Part shown: piece by piece, positions 1 through 8,179 of the stretch
How positions within the stretch are numbered: the stretch's first letter is position 1
How the letters are laid out: each line of letters opens with the position of its first letter
Assembly: GCF_001581005.1 (NCBI RefSeq)
Contig: NZ_LHZV01000058.1
Coordinates: 1-64,000 of the forward strand
Length of the DNA: 64,000 bases
Direction of reading: 5' to 3'
From: Acetobacter orleanensis
Lineage (GTDB): Bacteria; Pseudomonadota; Alphaproteobacteria; Acetobacterales; Acetobacteraceae
The notes under the pieces: model-generated
Seen by the model: the letters and a program-made list of their open reading frames with translations, nothing else
Databases searched by the model: none
What the model was told of the DNA's origin: nothing
Program-made: the position numbers and the translations under genes

Positions 1-138
1 ATCACACTTCAGCGAATTTCCAAACAGGCTCTGAGATACTGGCTTACCGTCACGAGACCTCTTTCTGCTCTGGCTGATACTGTGTCTGGTGATGTAGGGC
101 ATAAGATGCCGGCACCGGGATCGGAAAGGTTTTTCTGA
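1..138 (+). CDS. Possible 3' end of an upstream gene cut by the window edge
   Basis: Frame 1 is open from the first base to a TGA at 136-138 (45 codons) and lies 37 bases upstream of lpxB on the same strand. I do not recognise the peptide. In alphaproteobacteria lpxB often follows lpxA/lpxI-type genes, so a lipid A gene end would be natural. However, a 45-codon open run is weak evidence and codon bias is not marked. It may be non-coding. Confidence 0.25.
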   Translation: MTLQRISKQALRYWLTVTRPLSALADTVSGDVGHKMPAPGSERFF

Positions 139-175
139 GATTGTGCTCCATCTGGCGCGCCGGTATGGCTGAGAG

Positions 176-1369
176 ATGGCCGAGCAAACTCCCCTTCCTT
201 CTTCCGCATCGTTAATCTGGATTCTGGCTGGTGAGGCCAGTGGTGACGTGCTGGGTGCGCGCCTCATGCATGCGTTGCGCGCCCGTAACCCCGCCATCCA
301 TTTTGCCGGAGTGGGCGGCGTGCGAATGGAGGAACAAGGGCTGCGCAGCCTGTTCCCCATGCGGGATCTGGCTGTGATGGGGCTGGTGGAAATTCTCCCA
401 CGTCTGCGCGCGCTTTCTGCCCGGCTGAATGAGGCTGTGCAGGATATTGAGGCCCGCAGGCCGGACCTAGTCGTGACAATCGACAGCCCCGGCTTTGCCC
501 TGCGTCTGCTCCGTCGGATTTCCGGGTTCGGTATTCCGCGTGTGCATTATGTCGCCCCGCAAGTGTGGGCATGGCGGCAGAAGAGGGTGAAGGAGTTTCC
601 CGGCATGTGGGAGGAACTGCTGTGCCTGCTGCCATTTGAAGAAGCATTTTTCAGTAAACATGGTCTGCTGACGAAATTTGTCGGCCACCCCGTTTTGCAA
701 TCAGGAGCCGAGACCGGCGACGCAACCCGCTTTTACCGCCGGCATGGGCTGCCGGATGGCGCGCGTGTTCTGATTCTAATGCCCGGCAGCCGTCGCTCAG
801 AAGCCCCCCGTCTGCTGCCTGTTTTTGGCAGGATGCTGGCTCTGTTGCAGCGGGATATGCCGGATGTGGTGCCGGTTATTCCGGTCTCGCCAGTTGTGGC
901 GGCTACCGTTGAGCGGGAGACGGCGCGCTGGCCAGTACGCCCCGTGATTGTGACGGACGTGCAAGACAAGCATGATGCGTTTGCCGCAGCCGGAGCGGCC
1001 CTGACAAAATCAGGAACCTCCACGCTGGAACTCGCGCTGGCGGGGGTGCCCATGGCCGTGACGTATCGGGTTAACCCGCTAACGGCGTTTATGGCGCGTC
1101 GTCTGATCCGCGTGCCGTATGTCGCCATGGTCAATCTGCTGGCCGGACGCGCCATTGTGCCGGAACTATTGCAGGAACAATGCCGCCCCTCCGTTCTGGC
1201 CAATGCCGTGCGGGCCTTGTTTGAGGATCCGACTTTAGCCAATGCGCAGAAAGAGGCTTTTAAAACCGTGCTGCATGGTTTGCAGGGGCCGGGCGGTAAG
1301 CTACCAGCAGATGCGGCGGCAGAAGCTGTGCTTGACCTTCTGGCGGGTAGGGCGCGGAAGGCTGATTGA
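176..1369 (+). CDS. lpxB: Lipid-A-disaccharide synthase LpxB
   Basis: Inverting glycosyltransferase (GT19) that joins UDP-2,3-diacylglucosamine to lipid X to make the lipid A disaccharide at the inner face of the cytoplasmic membrane. The 397-residue length matches the family (about 380-400). Visible hallmarks are GEASGD near residues 19-24, VAPQVWAWR at 126-134, FVGHP at 168-172, MPGSRRSE at 202-209 and KSGTSTLELAL toward the C-terminus. The ATG at 176 is preceded by a weak GAGAG. It begins the window's envelope theme and is followed by about 300 non-coding bases. Confidence 0.97.
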   Translation: MAEQTPLPSSASLIWILAGEASGDVLGARLMHALRARNPAIHFAGVGGVRMEEQGLRSLFPMRDLAVMGLVEILPRLRALSARLNEAVQDIEARRPDLVVTIDSPGFALRLLRRISGFGIPRVHYVAPQVWAWRQKRVKEFPGMWEELLCLLPFEEAFFSKHGLLTKFVGHPVLQSGAETGDATRFYRRHGLPDGARVLILMPGSRRSEAPRLLPVFGRMLALLQRDMPDVVPVIPVSPVVAATVERETARWPVRPVIVTDVQDKHDAFAAAGAALTKSGTSTLELALAGVPMAVTYRVNPLTAFMARRLIRVPYVAMVNLLAGRAIVPELLQEQCRPSVLANAVRALFEDPTLANAQKEAFKTVLHGLQGPGGKLPADAAAEAVLDLLAGRARKAD

Positions 1370-1674
1370 TTAAAAAATATTCTGGTTACAAGGATTTTTA
1401 AAAATTCTGTGGTGTTCGTGGGGGTTTTTACCAACGGGACTGATAAGTGTGGCAAGGTCTGTTTGGCGTGCTTTTGTGCGCTTGAAGCTGTTGTCTTTTT
1501 ACCCCAGATTCTACCGAATCCGGACAAAAAGCCTGTTCAGGTCATGGATTATAAAGGTTCCGTCAGTTCTTGATTCTGAACGGTTGAATTTAATTTTTCG
1601 GTAAAATTGGACAGTCTAATCGCGTAAGGTAGGGCCGGGGGCAGTTGATGTTGCCTCCCGGCCAGACCGTCTGG
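1370..1674. other. Intergenic stretch between lpxB and hisI (convergent)
   Basis: About 305 bases between two convergent stop codons. It is AT-richer than its surroundings near 1370-1620. I see no credible gene. The only clear structure is the G+C-rich hairpin at 1633-1663 and a short palindrome CCAGAC-c-GTCTGG at 1662-1674 that abuts the hisI stop codon. Confidence 0.5.
1633..1663 (-). terminator. Hairpin downstream of hisI, possible terminator
   Basis: GGCCGGG-GGCA (1633-1643) pairs with TGCC-t-CCCGGCC (1652-1663), leaving one bulged base and an 8-base loop. It lies 11 bases past the hisI stop codon in the hisI direction. There is no T-run after it, so it is not a canonical intrinsic terminator. 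Confidence 0.35.
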
Positions 1675-2094
1675 TTAAGCCTGTTTGCCGTATAAGGCTT
1701 TTGGGTCAATTTCCGGTTTGGTCAGTTCCACCAGCCCATCCGGGCCGAAGGCACGGTAGAAACAACTACGGCGGCCAGTGTGGCAGGCAACGCCTATCTG
1801 ATTGACCAGCAGCAGCACCGCATCGCCATCACAATCCAGACGTGCTTCGTGCAGATGCTGAATCTGTCCGGAAGTTTCCCCTTTGCGCCAGAGTTTCTGG
1901 CGGCTGCGAGAGAAATAGCAGACGCGGCCAGTTTCAAGCGTTTCCTGAAGGGCTTCGCGCGTCATCCACGCAATCATCAGCACTTCGCCAGTGTCATGCT
2001 GCTGGGCGATGGCGGCAATCAGGCCGGAGGCGTCAAATTTGACGGTATCCAGCATGGTGGAAAGGGCGGAGGGAGTGGGAGCCTGATAGGTCAT
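1675..2094 (-). CDS. hisI: Phosphoribosyl-AMP cyclohydrolase HisI
   Basis: Third step of histidine synthesis: opens the adenine ring of phosphoribosyl-AMP; a Zn/Mg enzyme of the cytoplasm. The 139-residue product has the family length. It shows the signature run AWMTREALQETLETG (residues 42-56), YFSRSRQKLWRKGETSG (60-76) and the metal-binding D-x-D and Cys segments DCDGDAVLLLV and GVACHTGRRSCFY. An upstream in-frame extension exists but lacks homology. The ATG at 2094 overlaps the ygfZ stop (ATGA, 2091-2094), arguing for translational coupling. No other his gene is in the window. Confidence 0.95.
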   Translation of the reverse strand: MTYQAPTPSALSTMLDTVKFDASGLIAAIAQQHDTGEVLMIAWMTREALQETLETGRVCYFSRSRQKLWRKGETSGQIQHLHEARLDCDGDAVLLLVNQIGVACHTGRRSCFYRAFGPDGLVELTKPEIDPKALYGKQA

Positions 2095-2975
2095 GAGGAT
2101 GCTGACGTGTCCGGGGTAGGAGGAGAAGAAGGCTGCGGCGGCACGAGGGCCGAAGCAAGCCAGACAGGGGGGCGCGGCACAAGAGTATGGTCGCCACAGG
2201 TCAGTGTTTGCGTCACGGCGCTGGTTTTGAGCAGCGCAAGCCCGACATGATCCTGTGAAGAGCAGAGTGTCCCGACTTCGACCCCGTCTGCCAGAACCGG
2301 CGTACCGGGGGCCGGGAGCGGTGCGGCGCTGGCAACCGGAACCATGCGTTTTTTGACAAGTGTGCGGTAGTGCATACGGGCTGTGACTTCCTGCCCCATA
2401 AAGCACCCCTTGCTCCATGAAACGCCGCCGAGCAGATCCATATTGGCTTCCGCCGCCAGTGTGCGGCCCACTTCGCAATCCTGCATACCATCAGGCAGAC
2501 CCAGAATGAGCCGGTGCAGGTTGTAGTCTTGTGGGGTATCCGTTGGCTGGGTGTCTTCCGGCACATCCAGTAAGCGCCATCCGGCAGCAGGCAGGCGTGG
2601 GTCTGCAAAGCTGATGCTGTTTTCCATCAGGGCAGCATCTGGCGCGTTGCCCCATGCGACCATAACGCGCATGCCGGTTGGCTCCATCTGCACATCAGCC
2701 CGCAGGCGGAAGCGTAGCAGTTGCTTGCATAGACCCTCAGCCTGCTCGCTGGCGCAGTCCAGCAGCAGGCAGGTGTCATCCGGGTCAGACACCAGAAAGA
2801 AATCCGCCTGCCAGCGGCCTTGCGGCGTCAGGCAGGCGGACCATGTGGCCTGTCCGGGCGCGAGGGCCGCGACATCCGCCGTAACCAGCCCTTGCAGGAA
2901 CTTCACCCGGTCCGCGCCGGAGAGTTTCAGAACAGTTCGGTTTTCCAGCAGGGCACTATGAGAAGAGGTGGGCAT
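2091..2975 (-). CDS. ygfZ: YgfZ/GcvT-family folate-binding Fe-S repair protein
   Basis: Folate-binding protein that helps make or repair certain Fe-S enzymes, including the tRNA thiomethylase MiaB in E. coli. The 294-residue product carries the diagnostic motif SKGCFMGQEVTARMHYR with its conserved Cys. The N-terminal GcvT-like fold is seen in LSGADRVKFLQGLVTADV. The C-terminus has a Pro/Ser-rich tail of about 25 residues. It sits 44 bases downstream of asnB and overlaps hisI by 4 bases, so the minus-strand run appears to be one transcription unit. Confidence 0.92.
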   Translation of the reverse strand: MPTSSHSALLENRTVLKLSGADRVKFLQGLVTADVAALAPGQATWSACLTPQGRWQADFFLVSDPDDTCLLLDCASEQAEGLCKQLLRFRLRADVQMEPTGMRVMVAWGNAPDAALMENSISFADPRLPAAGWRLLDVPEDTQPTDTPQDYNLHRLILGLPDGMQDCEVGRTLAAEANMDLLGGVSWSKGCFMGQEVTARMHYRTLVKKRMVPVASAAPLPAPGTPVLADGVEVGTLCSSQDHVGLALLKTSAVTQTLTCGDHTLVPRPPVWLASALVPPQPSSPPTPDTSASS

Positions 2976-3019
2976 GAGAGGTGCTCCCGGTGATGGTGCA
3001 GATGTTGGGATGGCAGATT

Positions 3020-4792
3020 TTATGACGAGAGGCGCAGCGTTTCAAAAACATCCCCCGCCGGGGCCAGTCCACGGATATGTGTCCGGTGCCACAGGGCATA
3101 GAAGAGTAACGTCCATGCCGCCGGGCCGGTTTTACGGCCTGCTGCGGCCTGAAAAAGTGCACGCACACGCTCAGGTTTGGCAATTTCCTGAATGCAGTCC
3201 TGCTGCGCAACAAGCTGGCCCAGACGGGCGCCGTCCTCCGCAATCCATGTTCCGATGGGCACGGTAAAGCCCTGTTTGGGGGCAAAGGGGCGGGCTGCGG
3301 GGCAGTGCTGTTCCAGCCAGCGGCGGAGCAACCATTTGCCTTTACCATCCCGCACACGCAGCGTGTCTGGCAAGCGCCATGCCAGAGTCGCGATGACCGG
3401 GTCCAGCAAGGGAGTGCGGCCTTCCAGCCCGTGCGCCATCAGGCAGCGGTCCAGCTTGAGCAGCAGGTCATTGGGTAGCCATTCAGCAAGATCGACCGCC
3501 TGTGCGGCAGAAAGGCGTGTGGGGGCGCCTTCCGCACACATCTCAGCGGCCATAATGCCATCCCGCCAGCCTGTCGGGCGGGTGCGGAGGATGTCCAGCG
3601 TGTCAAACATGCCGTGCCGCCACATGCGGCGTCCCCCCTGCCACCATGGACGCACAGCCGAGCGATAGCGGCCATAGCCTGCAAACAGTTCATCCCCGCC
3701 CTCACCAGAGAGGATAACGCGCACGTCCTTCGCGGCTTCACGCGCGAGGAACCATGTGGGGATAATGGCGTAATCGGCTGCGGGGTCATCCATGCAGGCC
3801 ACAATGGCGGGCAGATGGTGCCAGACCATGGCGGATGTAATGCGGACAGTCTGATGCTCCGCCTGTGCGCTGCGGGCAAGGGCTTCAGCGGCTTCGGCTT
3901 CATCCGCCGTGTTACGGGCATCAAAAACCGCTGTCCATGTCCGCAGTTTTTCGGGGTGCTGTAGTCGGGTCATGGCCGTCAGCAGGCTGGCGCTGTCAAT
4001 GCCGCCTGACAGGAACAGGCCAAAGGGTACGTCCGCTCGTTCATGCGCCCGCACGCTGTTCATCAGCGCCTCATCCAGACGGGCGAGTGCGGTGTCCTCC
4101 GTCAGAAGCGGCGCAGTGTCGGGCGATGATGGCAGCGGGGATAGACGTTGGCGGTCCAGAATACGGCCCTGCACAATGCGCAGCGTTTCACCGGGCAGCA
4201 CGCGGGAGATACCTTTAAAAATAGTTTCCCGCCCGGTGGTGAACTGGAGTTGCAGCAGTTCGTCTCGCCTTGCGGCAGAGGCTGCGCGGGGTGTGAGATT
4301 GGCGGCAAGCAACACAGCGGGTTCGGACGCAAAGGCTACTCCGCCGTCAAACTCCGTGAAATAGAGCGGCTTTATGCCAAACGGGTCACGGCACAGCAGC
4401 AGCTCATCCTGCGCGCTGTCATAGAGTGCAATGGCGTACATGCCGCGCAGATGGCGGGGGAAATCCGCGCCATGGCGCTCCCACAGCCGCAGGGGGGATT
4501 CGCAGTCACTGCCGGTCTTGAAATGTTCGGGGCCGATCTGGGCGCGGATGTCCGGGTCATTATAAATTTCGCCATTGGCAATCAGCGTGCCGGTCCCGGC
4601 GGAAAGGGGTTGGTCACCCCCTGCAATATCAATAATAGAAAGGCGTGTATGGATCAGGTCCGCATGCGGAAAGCGGGCGAAGTGCGCCCCATCCGGCCCG
4701 CGATGCTGCAAAGCTGCGGCCATGCGGTCCAGCACATCCTGCCCGCAGGGCGGGGTGCCGCGTGTGTAAACCAGACCGCCAATGCCGCACAT
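3020..4792 (-). CDS. asnB: Asparagine synthase-like glutamine amidotransferase
   Basis: Class II glutamine amidotransferase (N-terminal Ntn domain) joined to an ATP-pyrophosphatase synthetase domain; 590 residues. The start is fixed by the catalytic Cys, which must be residue 2: M-C-GIGGLVY. HRGPD and RLSIIDI follow, and LFLSGGIDSAS marks the ATP-binding loop. The start codon overlaps the stop of the upstream glycosyltransferase (TGATG at 4790-4794). The family makes asparagine from aspartate, but many relatives inside polysaccharide loci amidate sugars or act on other carboxylates. Being fused in an operon with two glycosyltransferases, either role is possible. Confidence 0.9.
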   Translation of the reverse strand: MCGIGGLVYTRGTPPCGQDVLDRMAAALQHRGPDGAHFARFPHADLIHTRLSIIDIAGGDQPLSAGTGTLIANGEIYNDPDIRAQIGPEHFKTGSDCESPLRLWERHGADFPRHLRGMYAIALYDSAQDELLLCRDPFGIKPLYFTEFDGGVAFASEPAVLLAANLTPRAASAARRDELLQLQFTTGRETIFKGISRVLPGETLRIVQGRILDRQRLSPLPSSPDTAPLLTEDTALARLDEALMNSVRAHERADVPFGLFLSGGIDSASLLTAMTRLQHPEKLRTWTAVFDARNTADEAEAAEALARSAQAEHQTVRITSAMVWHHLPAIVACMDDPAADYAIIPTWFLAREAAKDVRVILSGEGGDELFAGYGRYRSAVRPWWQGGRRMWRHGMFDTLDILRTRPTGWRDGIMAAEMCAEGAPTRLSAAQAVDLAEWLPNDLLLKLDRCLMAHGLEGRTPLLDPVIATLAWRLPDTLRVRDGKGKWLLRRWLEQHCPAARPFAPKQGFTVPIGTWIAEDGARLGQLVAQQDCIQEIAKPERVRALFQAAAGRKTGPAAWTLLFYALWHRTHIRGLAPAGDVFETLRLSS

Positions 4793-5844
4793 CAGGGCGC
4801 CTCCACAGTGGAAAGGAAGTCCGCCCAAGCGTTCAGCACCGGGGTTGTGGCAAAGGTCTGGTCATACTCCGCGCGGCCCGCGGCGGCCAGGGCGCTGGCC
4901 CGTGCCGGGTCTTCCAGCACAGCGGCGAGTTGCTGCGCGAGGGCGCGGTCATCCTCCACAGGGGCCAGAAGGCCGTTTTCCCCCGAGCGGATGAGTTCCG
5001 TTGGCCCTTGAGACGCTGCCGCAACCACGGGCTTCTGCGCGGAAAAACCCTCGATGACGACATTCCCCAGCGGTTCATGCCGGGAGGGGCAGACAAGGGC
5101 CGTGCAGGCGCGGATGAGGCCGCCGGGGTGGGTGGCCCAACCGGGCATCAGCACGCGGTCCGCAACGCCTGCTTTCCGGGCGAGGTCTTCCAGCGCAGCC
5201 CGTTCCGGGCCTTCTCCCGCAATGACCAGCCATACGCCGGGGAGATGCGCCATGGCGCGGATCAGCACATCAAACGCTTTGTTGGTATGCAGGCGGCCCA
5301 GTGCGAGCAGGAAAGGTACTCCGGCGGGCACGCCTTTTGGCCGAACCGGCGGCGTGTGTGCGAGTTCCGTCGCAAAGTTGGGCAGGTAATGCACACGGTC
5401 CTGCGGCCAGCCCTGTTCCCGCATCCAGCGTACCAGCCCATGCGTGTTGCCAATAAGGTGCGAGCAGCGGCGGTAATAGGACAGATCATAAAACCCGCCC
5501 AGCCGCCCGGCCAGAATCCAGTCGCCTTGCGGTGTGAATCGCGCGGCGCGGTTCATCCACGCGACCGTCACGCGGGGGGCGAACTGTTTGAGCTGTGTGC
5601 GGAGTTGCGGGCGTGTGCGCCAGTCGGTCAGTCCGCCGAATTTAAGGGCATGAGGTCTGGCGCCTCCTGCCTGCATCCGCTCCGCGCGGGCTGCATCCTG
5701 CCGAATGATGGGGAGAACGGACAGGCCAGACGCCGCCTGCGCCATGCAGAGTCGCTCAAAAAACAGTTCGGCCCCGCCGGTGGGGGCCCCCGCCATAACG
5801 TGGGCCACGCGGAGCGGAGCGAGGGGCGAGGAGGGGGTAGTCAT
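4792..5844 (-). CDS. Glycosyltransferase family 4 (GT-B), LPS/polysaccharide type
   Basis: 350-residue retaining glycosyltransferase. Domain order: N-terminal acceptor domain starting RVAHVMAGAPTGGAELFFERL, then the GT4 donor domain with LLALGRLHTNKAFDVLI, AGEGPERAALEDLA and the catalytic-loop segment CPSRHEPLGNVVIEGFSAQKPVVAA. The ATG at 5844 overlaps the stop of the upstream gene (ATGA, 5841-5844). A longer frame to 6072 exists but overlaps the neighbouring gene. Context with a heptosyltransferase-like gene suggests LPS core or capsule assembly; the sugar and acceptor cannot be read from sequence. Confidence 0.9.
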   Translation of the reverse strand: MTTPSSPLAPLRVAHVMAGAPTGGAELFFERLCMAQAASGLSVLPIIRQDAARAERMQAGGARPHALKFGGLTDWRTRPQLRTQLKQFAPRVTVAWMNRAARFTPQGDWILAGRLGGFYDLSYYRRCSHLIGNTHGLVRWMREQGWPQDRVHYLPNFATELAHTPPVRPKGVPAGVPFLLALGRLHTNKAFDVLIRAMAHLPGVWLVIAGEGPERAALEDLARKAGVADRVLMPGWATHPGGLIRACTALVCPSRHEPLGNVVIEGFSAQKPVVAAASQGPTELIRSGENGLLAPVEDDRALAQQLAAVLEDPARASALAAAGRAEYDQTFATTPVLNAWADFLSTVEAP

Positions 5845-6749
5845 GATTTGGTCTCCGCCAGCACAGTCAAGGCGACCTGTGTGACACGCTCCAGAGAGAG
5901 CCCGGCAATGGGCGCCTCTCCTTCCGGGCCGGGGGCTACAACCCATGAGGTGCTGCGGCCGGAGGGCGCGTATTCCGAGGCACGGGAGGGGCCGAATAGC
6001 CCCAGAGTAGGGGTGCCAGCGGCGGCGGCCAGATGCATCAGGCCGGAATCGTTCCCGATAAACAGGCGGCATTGAGCCAGCATGGCAGCAACCTGTGTCA
6101 GGGAGAAATGGCCTCCCGCATCAATAGCATTTGGCAGGGCATGCAGCACGGGCAGGGCAAGAGCACGTTCCTGTTCTCCGGGGCCATAAAAAATAGCCGG
6201 ACGGGCCGAGGGGATCTGGCGCGAGAGCTCTGCCCAGAGCGGCAGATAGCGGTCTATGGGCCAGATTTTGCCGGTCCAGTTTGCGGTGGGCCCAAGGGCG
6301 ATAATCGGGCCGCCGTCCGTAGGGATCATCTGGCTTGCAAGGGTTTTATCAGCCTCGGATAGCCAGACCGTGGGCATGGGGGGCGGTGAGAGGTGCAGAA
6401 GCTGCCCGAGATGGTTGAGCCGCAGGCCGGGGCGACGCCCCCCACGCATAATCAGCCGTTTGCGGCTGCGCAGGAAGAACGTGGTGGCTGACCCGCGCAG
6501 GTCAATCGTGAGGTCCCATGTCTGGCCGATGCAGGCTTTCCACAACTCCAGCCAGTGTCGGTCATACGTACGCTTGGTCATGACAAGCACGCGCTCGAGT
6601 CCGGGCAGGTTCTGAAATAGTCCGGCGGCCACAGGCCCGCAGGCAATGGTGAAACGCGCATCGGGGTAGGTGCGGACAAGATGGGCCAGAAGGCCGGTCG
6701 AGAGCACGGCATCGCCAAGGCGTGTGGCCGTGATGAAGAGAATGCGCAT
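5841..6749 (-). CDS. Glycosyltransferase family 9 (heptosyltransferase-like)
   Basis: 302 residues beginning MRILFITATRLGDAVLSTGL, the classic ADP-heptose:LPS heptosyltransferase N-terminus. Later segments are TIDLRGSATTFFLRSRKR, ALGPTANWTGKIWP (GT9 donor loop) and FIGNDSGLMHLAAAAGTPTLGLFGPS. It transfers a sugar, probably a heptose, to the inner LPS core at the cytoplasmic face. An alternative in-frame ATG at 6779 has a GGA four bases upstream; I prefer 6749 by family fit. It is the first gene of the minus-strand operon with the GT4, asnB, ygfZ and hisI. Confidence 0.9.
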   Translation of the reverse strand: MRILFITATRLGDAVLSTGLLAHLVRTYPDARFTIACGPVAAGLFQNLPGLERVLVMTKRTYDRHWLELWKACIGQTWDLTIDLRGSATTFFLRSRKRLIMRGGRRPGLRLNHLGQLLHLSPPPMPTVWLSEADKTLASQMIPTDGGPIIALGPTANWTGKIWPIDRYLPLWAELSRQIPSARPAIFYGPGEQERALALPVLHALPNAIDAGGHFSLTQVAAMLAQCRLFIGNDSGLMHLAAAAGTPTLGLFGPSRASEYAPSGRSTSWVVAPGPEGEAPIAGLSLERVTQVALTVLAETKS

Positions 6750-6952
6750 TGAAGAGAGTTTATACGGCTCTCGGTCCATTTTTCCAAGTGTGCGCGGTAG
6801 TTGGGCAGTCCTGTGCCGTATTCTGGCCCATAAGCGGGTGCAGAAGGCGTGGGGCTAGACATTTATACGGCCTGTGTCATGAACCCGCAGGCACTCAGAC
6901 ATCCGCCCGAAGGTTCGGGCCGGATAGCACGTGCAGAACAGGGAAATTGGGA

Positions 6953-7345
6953 ATGAGGAAAGGTTTTTTTCTGGTTTTGGGTGGTCTGCTGGCCGGGGCG
7001 GCTGTGACAGACTCCGGGGTGGCACACGCCGCAACCGGTGGCTGGGGCGCGCCTGCCTGTGGGGCAGAGCCTGCTGCGCCGTCTGTCGATGTGTCTTCCG
7101 TTGAGCGGTATAATGCCAGCGTGGACAAGGTGACGGCGTATGAAAAGGCAGCCCGCGCCTATAATACCTGCGTGGCCCGCACGGCCAACAAGGAAGAGAC
7201 CGCTATCAGCAATGAGGCGCGTGAGAAAATTGCCCATATTCATGAAGGCAGTTCCGCCGTGCAGAAGCGGATTGCGGGGAATTTTGTGCATCTGACAGCC
7301 TCGCTGAAGGCCGCCAGCGCCAAATTCGGCGGCGGCGCACACTAA
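6953..7345 (+). CDS. Small secreted protein of unknown function
   Basis: 130 residues with a clear Sec signal peptide: MRKGFFLV start, hydrophobic core to about residue 18, and likely cleavage after AHA at residue 26. The mature part has two cysteines (36 and 73), which could form a disulfide, and a charged helical C-terminal half. I do not recognise a family. It runs divergently from the glycosyltransferase operon and about 100 bases ahead of the TPR-bamB-der run. An upstream in-frame extension exists but would bury the signal peptide. Confidence 0.75.
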   Translation: MRKGFFLVLGGLLAGAAVTDSGVAHAATGGWGAPACGAEPAAPSVDVSSVERYNASVDKVTAYEKAARAYNTCVARTANKEETAISNEAREKIAHIHEGSSAVQKRIAGNFVHLTASLKAASAKFGGGAH

Positions 7346-7447
7346 GCGCCTTTTGGAGCGCCCCTTCTGTCACGTCATGTTAAGGGGTGTCTTTCTCGCA
7401 GGTGGCTTGTATGATGGGTGTGCATAGGGCAGAAGTGCCGATTACAC

Positions 7448-8173
7448 ATGCATCATAGTCAGAACGGGAACCAGCCAGACGTGGCAGAAGATGTTTTCAA
7501 GGAAGTTGATGACGAATTGAAGGCTGAACGCCTACGTCAGACGGCTCGCCGGTATGCCGGGCTGGGTGTTGGCGTGATTGCCGCTGTCCTGATTGGGGCT
7601 GGTGCGTGGTCATGGCATGTGTCCAGCCTGAAATCCGCCTCTCTCGCCGCAACAGGGTCTTACCTGACTGCGCTGCGTGAGACCGATCATCTTCCGCCCG
7701 CCCCCGCGACACAAACTCCGCTGCCGGAAACGGCTCAGACAGGTCTGGCTACCTTGCAGAAGCTTGTGGCAACCGGCCCCAAAGGCGTTGCAACGCTTGC
7801 CCGCCTGCAAGAAGGCGGGGTGCAGGCCGCGCATGGTGATGTGACGGCCGCCCTTGCCGCATGGGATGCCGTGCAGAATGACCAGAGTGCTGACCCCGTC
7901 CTGCGGCAGTTAGCGACACTTTTATGGTGCCAGAAGCAGCTTGATGCGGGAGACCCGGCAACGCTGCGGTCCCGCCTTTCCCTGCTGACCGGCAACGGTA
8001 AGCCATGGAATGGTCTGGCGACAGAGGCTCTGGCTACGCTGGATATCCGTGAAGGGCATCTGGATGAAGCCCGTAAGAAATTTGCCGTGCTGGCCGCGGC
8101 GCAGGACGTTCCTTCGGGCGTGCGGAACAGGGCGCAGGCGCTGTCCCAAGCTCTTGATCCGTCGGCAGGGTAA
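7448..8173 (+). CDS. YfgM-like membrane-anchored tetratricopeptide protein
   Basis: 241 residues with a short cytoplasmic N-terminus, a single membrane segment near residues 40-60 (GLGVGVIAAVLIGAGAWSW) and a periplasmic helical-repeat region. The position directly before bamB and der mirrors E. coli yfgM-bamB-der, where YfgM is an ancillary SecYEG/chaperone contact protein. By context it is the alphaproteobacterial counterpart. The ATG at 7448 is chosen over an upstream in-frame start at 7418 because MHHSQNGNQPDVAEDVF resembles family N-termini. It ends 6 bases before bamB. Confidence 0.85.
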   Translation: MHHSQNGNQPDVAEDVFKEVDDELKAERLRQTARRYAGLGVGVIAAVLIGAGAWSWHVSSLKSASLAATGSYLTALRETDHLPPAPATQTPLPETAQTGLATLQKLVATGPKGVATLARLQEGGVQAAHGDVTAALAAWDAVQNDQSADPVLRQLATLLWCQKQLDAGDPATLRSRLSLLTGNGKPWNGLATEALATLDIREGHLDEARKKFAVLAAAQDVPSGVRNRAQALSQALDPSAG

Positions 8174-8179
8174 GGCACC

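Noticed and set aside
4645-6075. 476-codon open frame on the plus strand opposite asnB and the GT4 gene
   Set aside because: It is antisense to well-supported genes, has no family resemblance and is rich in Arg/Gly/Pro as expected for a shadow frame in G+C-rich DNA.
6749-6952. N-terminal extension of the secreted 130-residue protein upstream to 6749
   Set aside because: It would place about 68 residues ahead of an evident signal peptide and overlaps the divergent promoter region.
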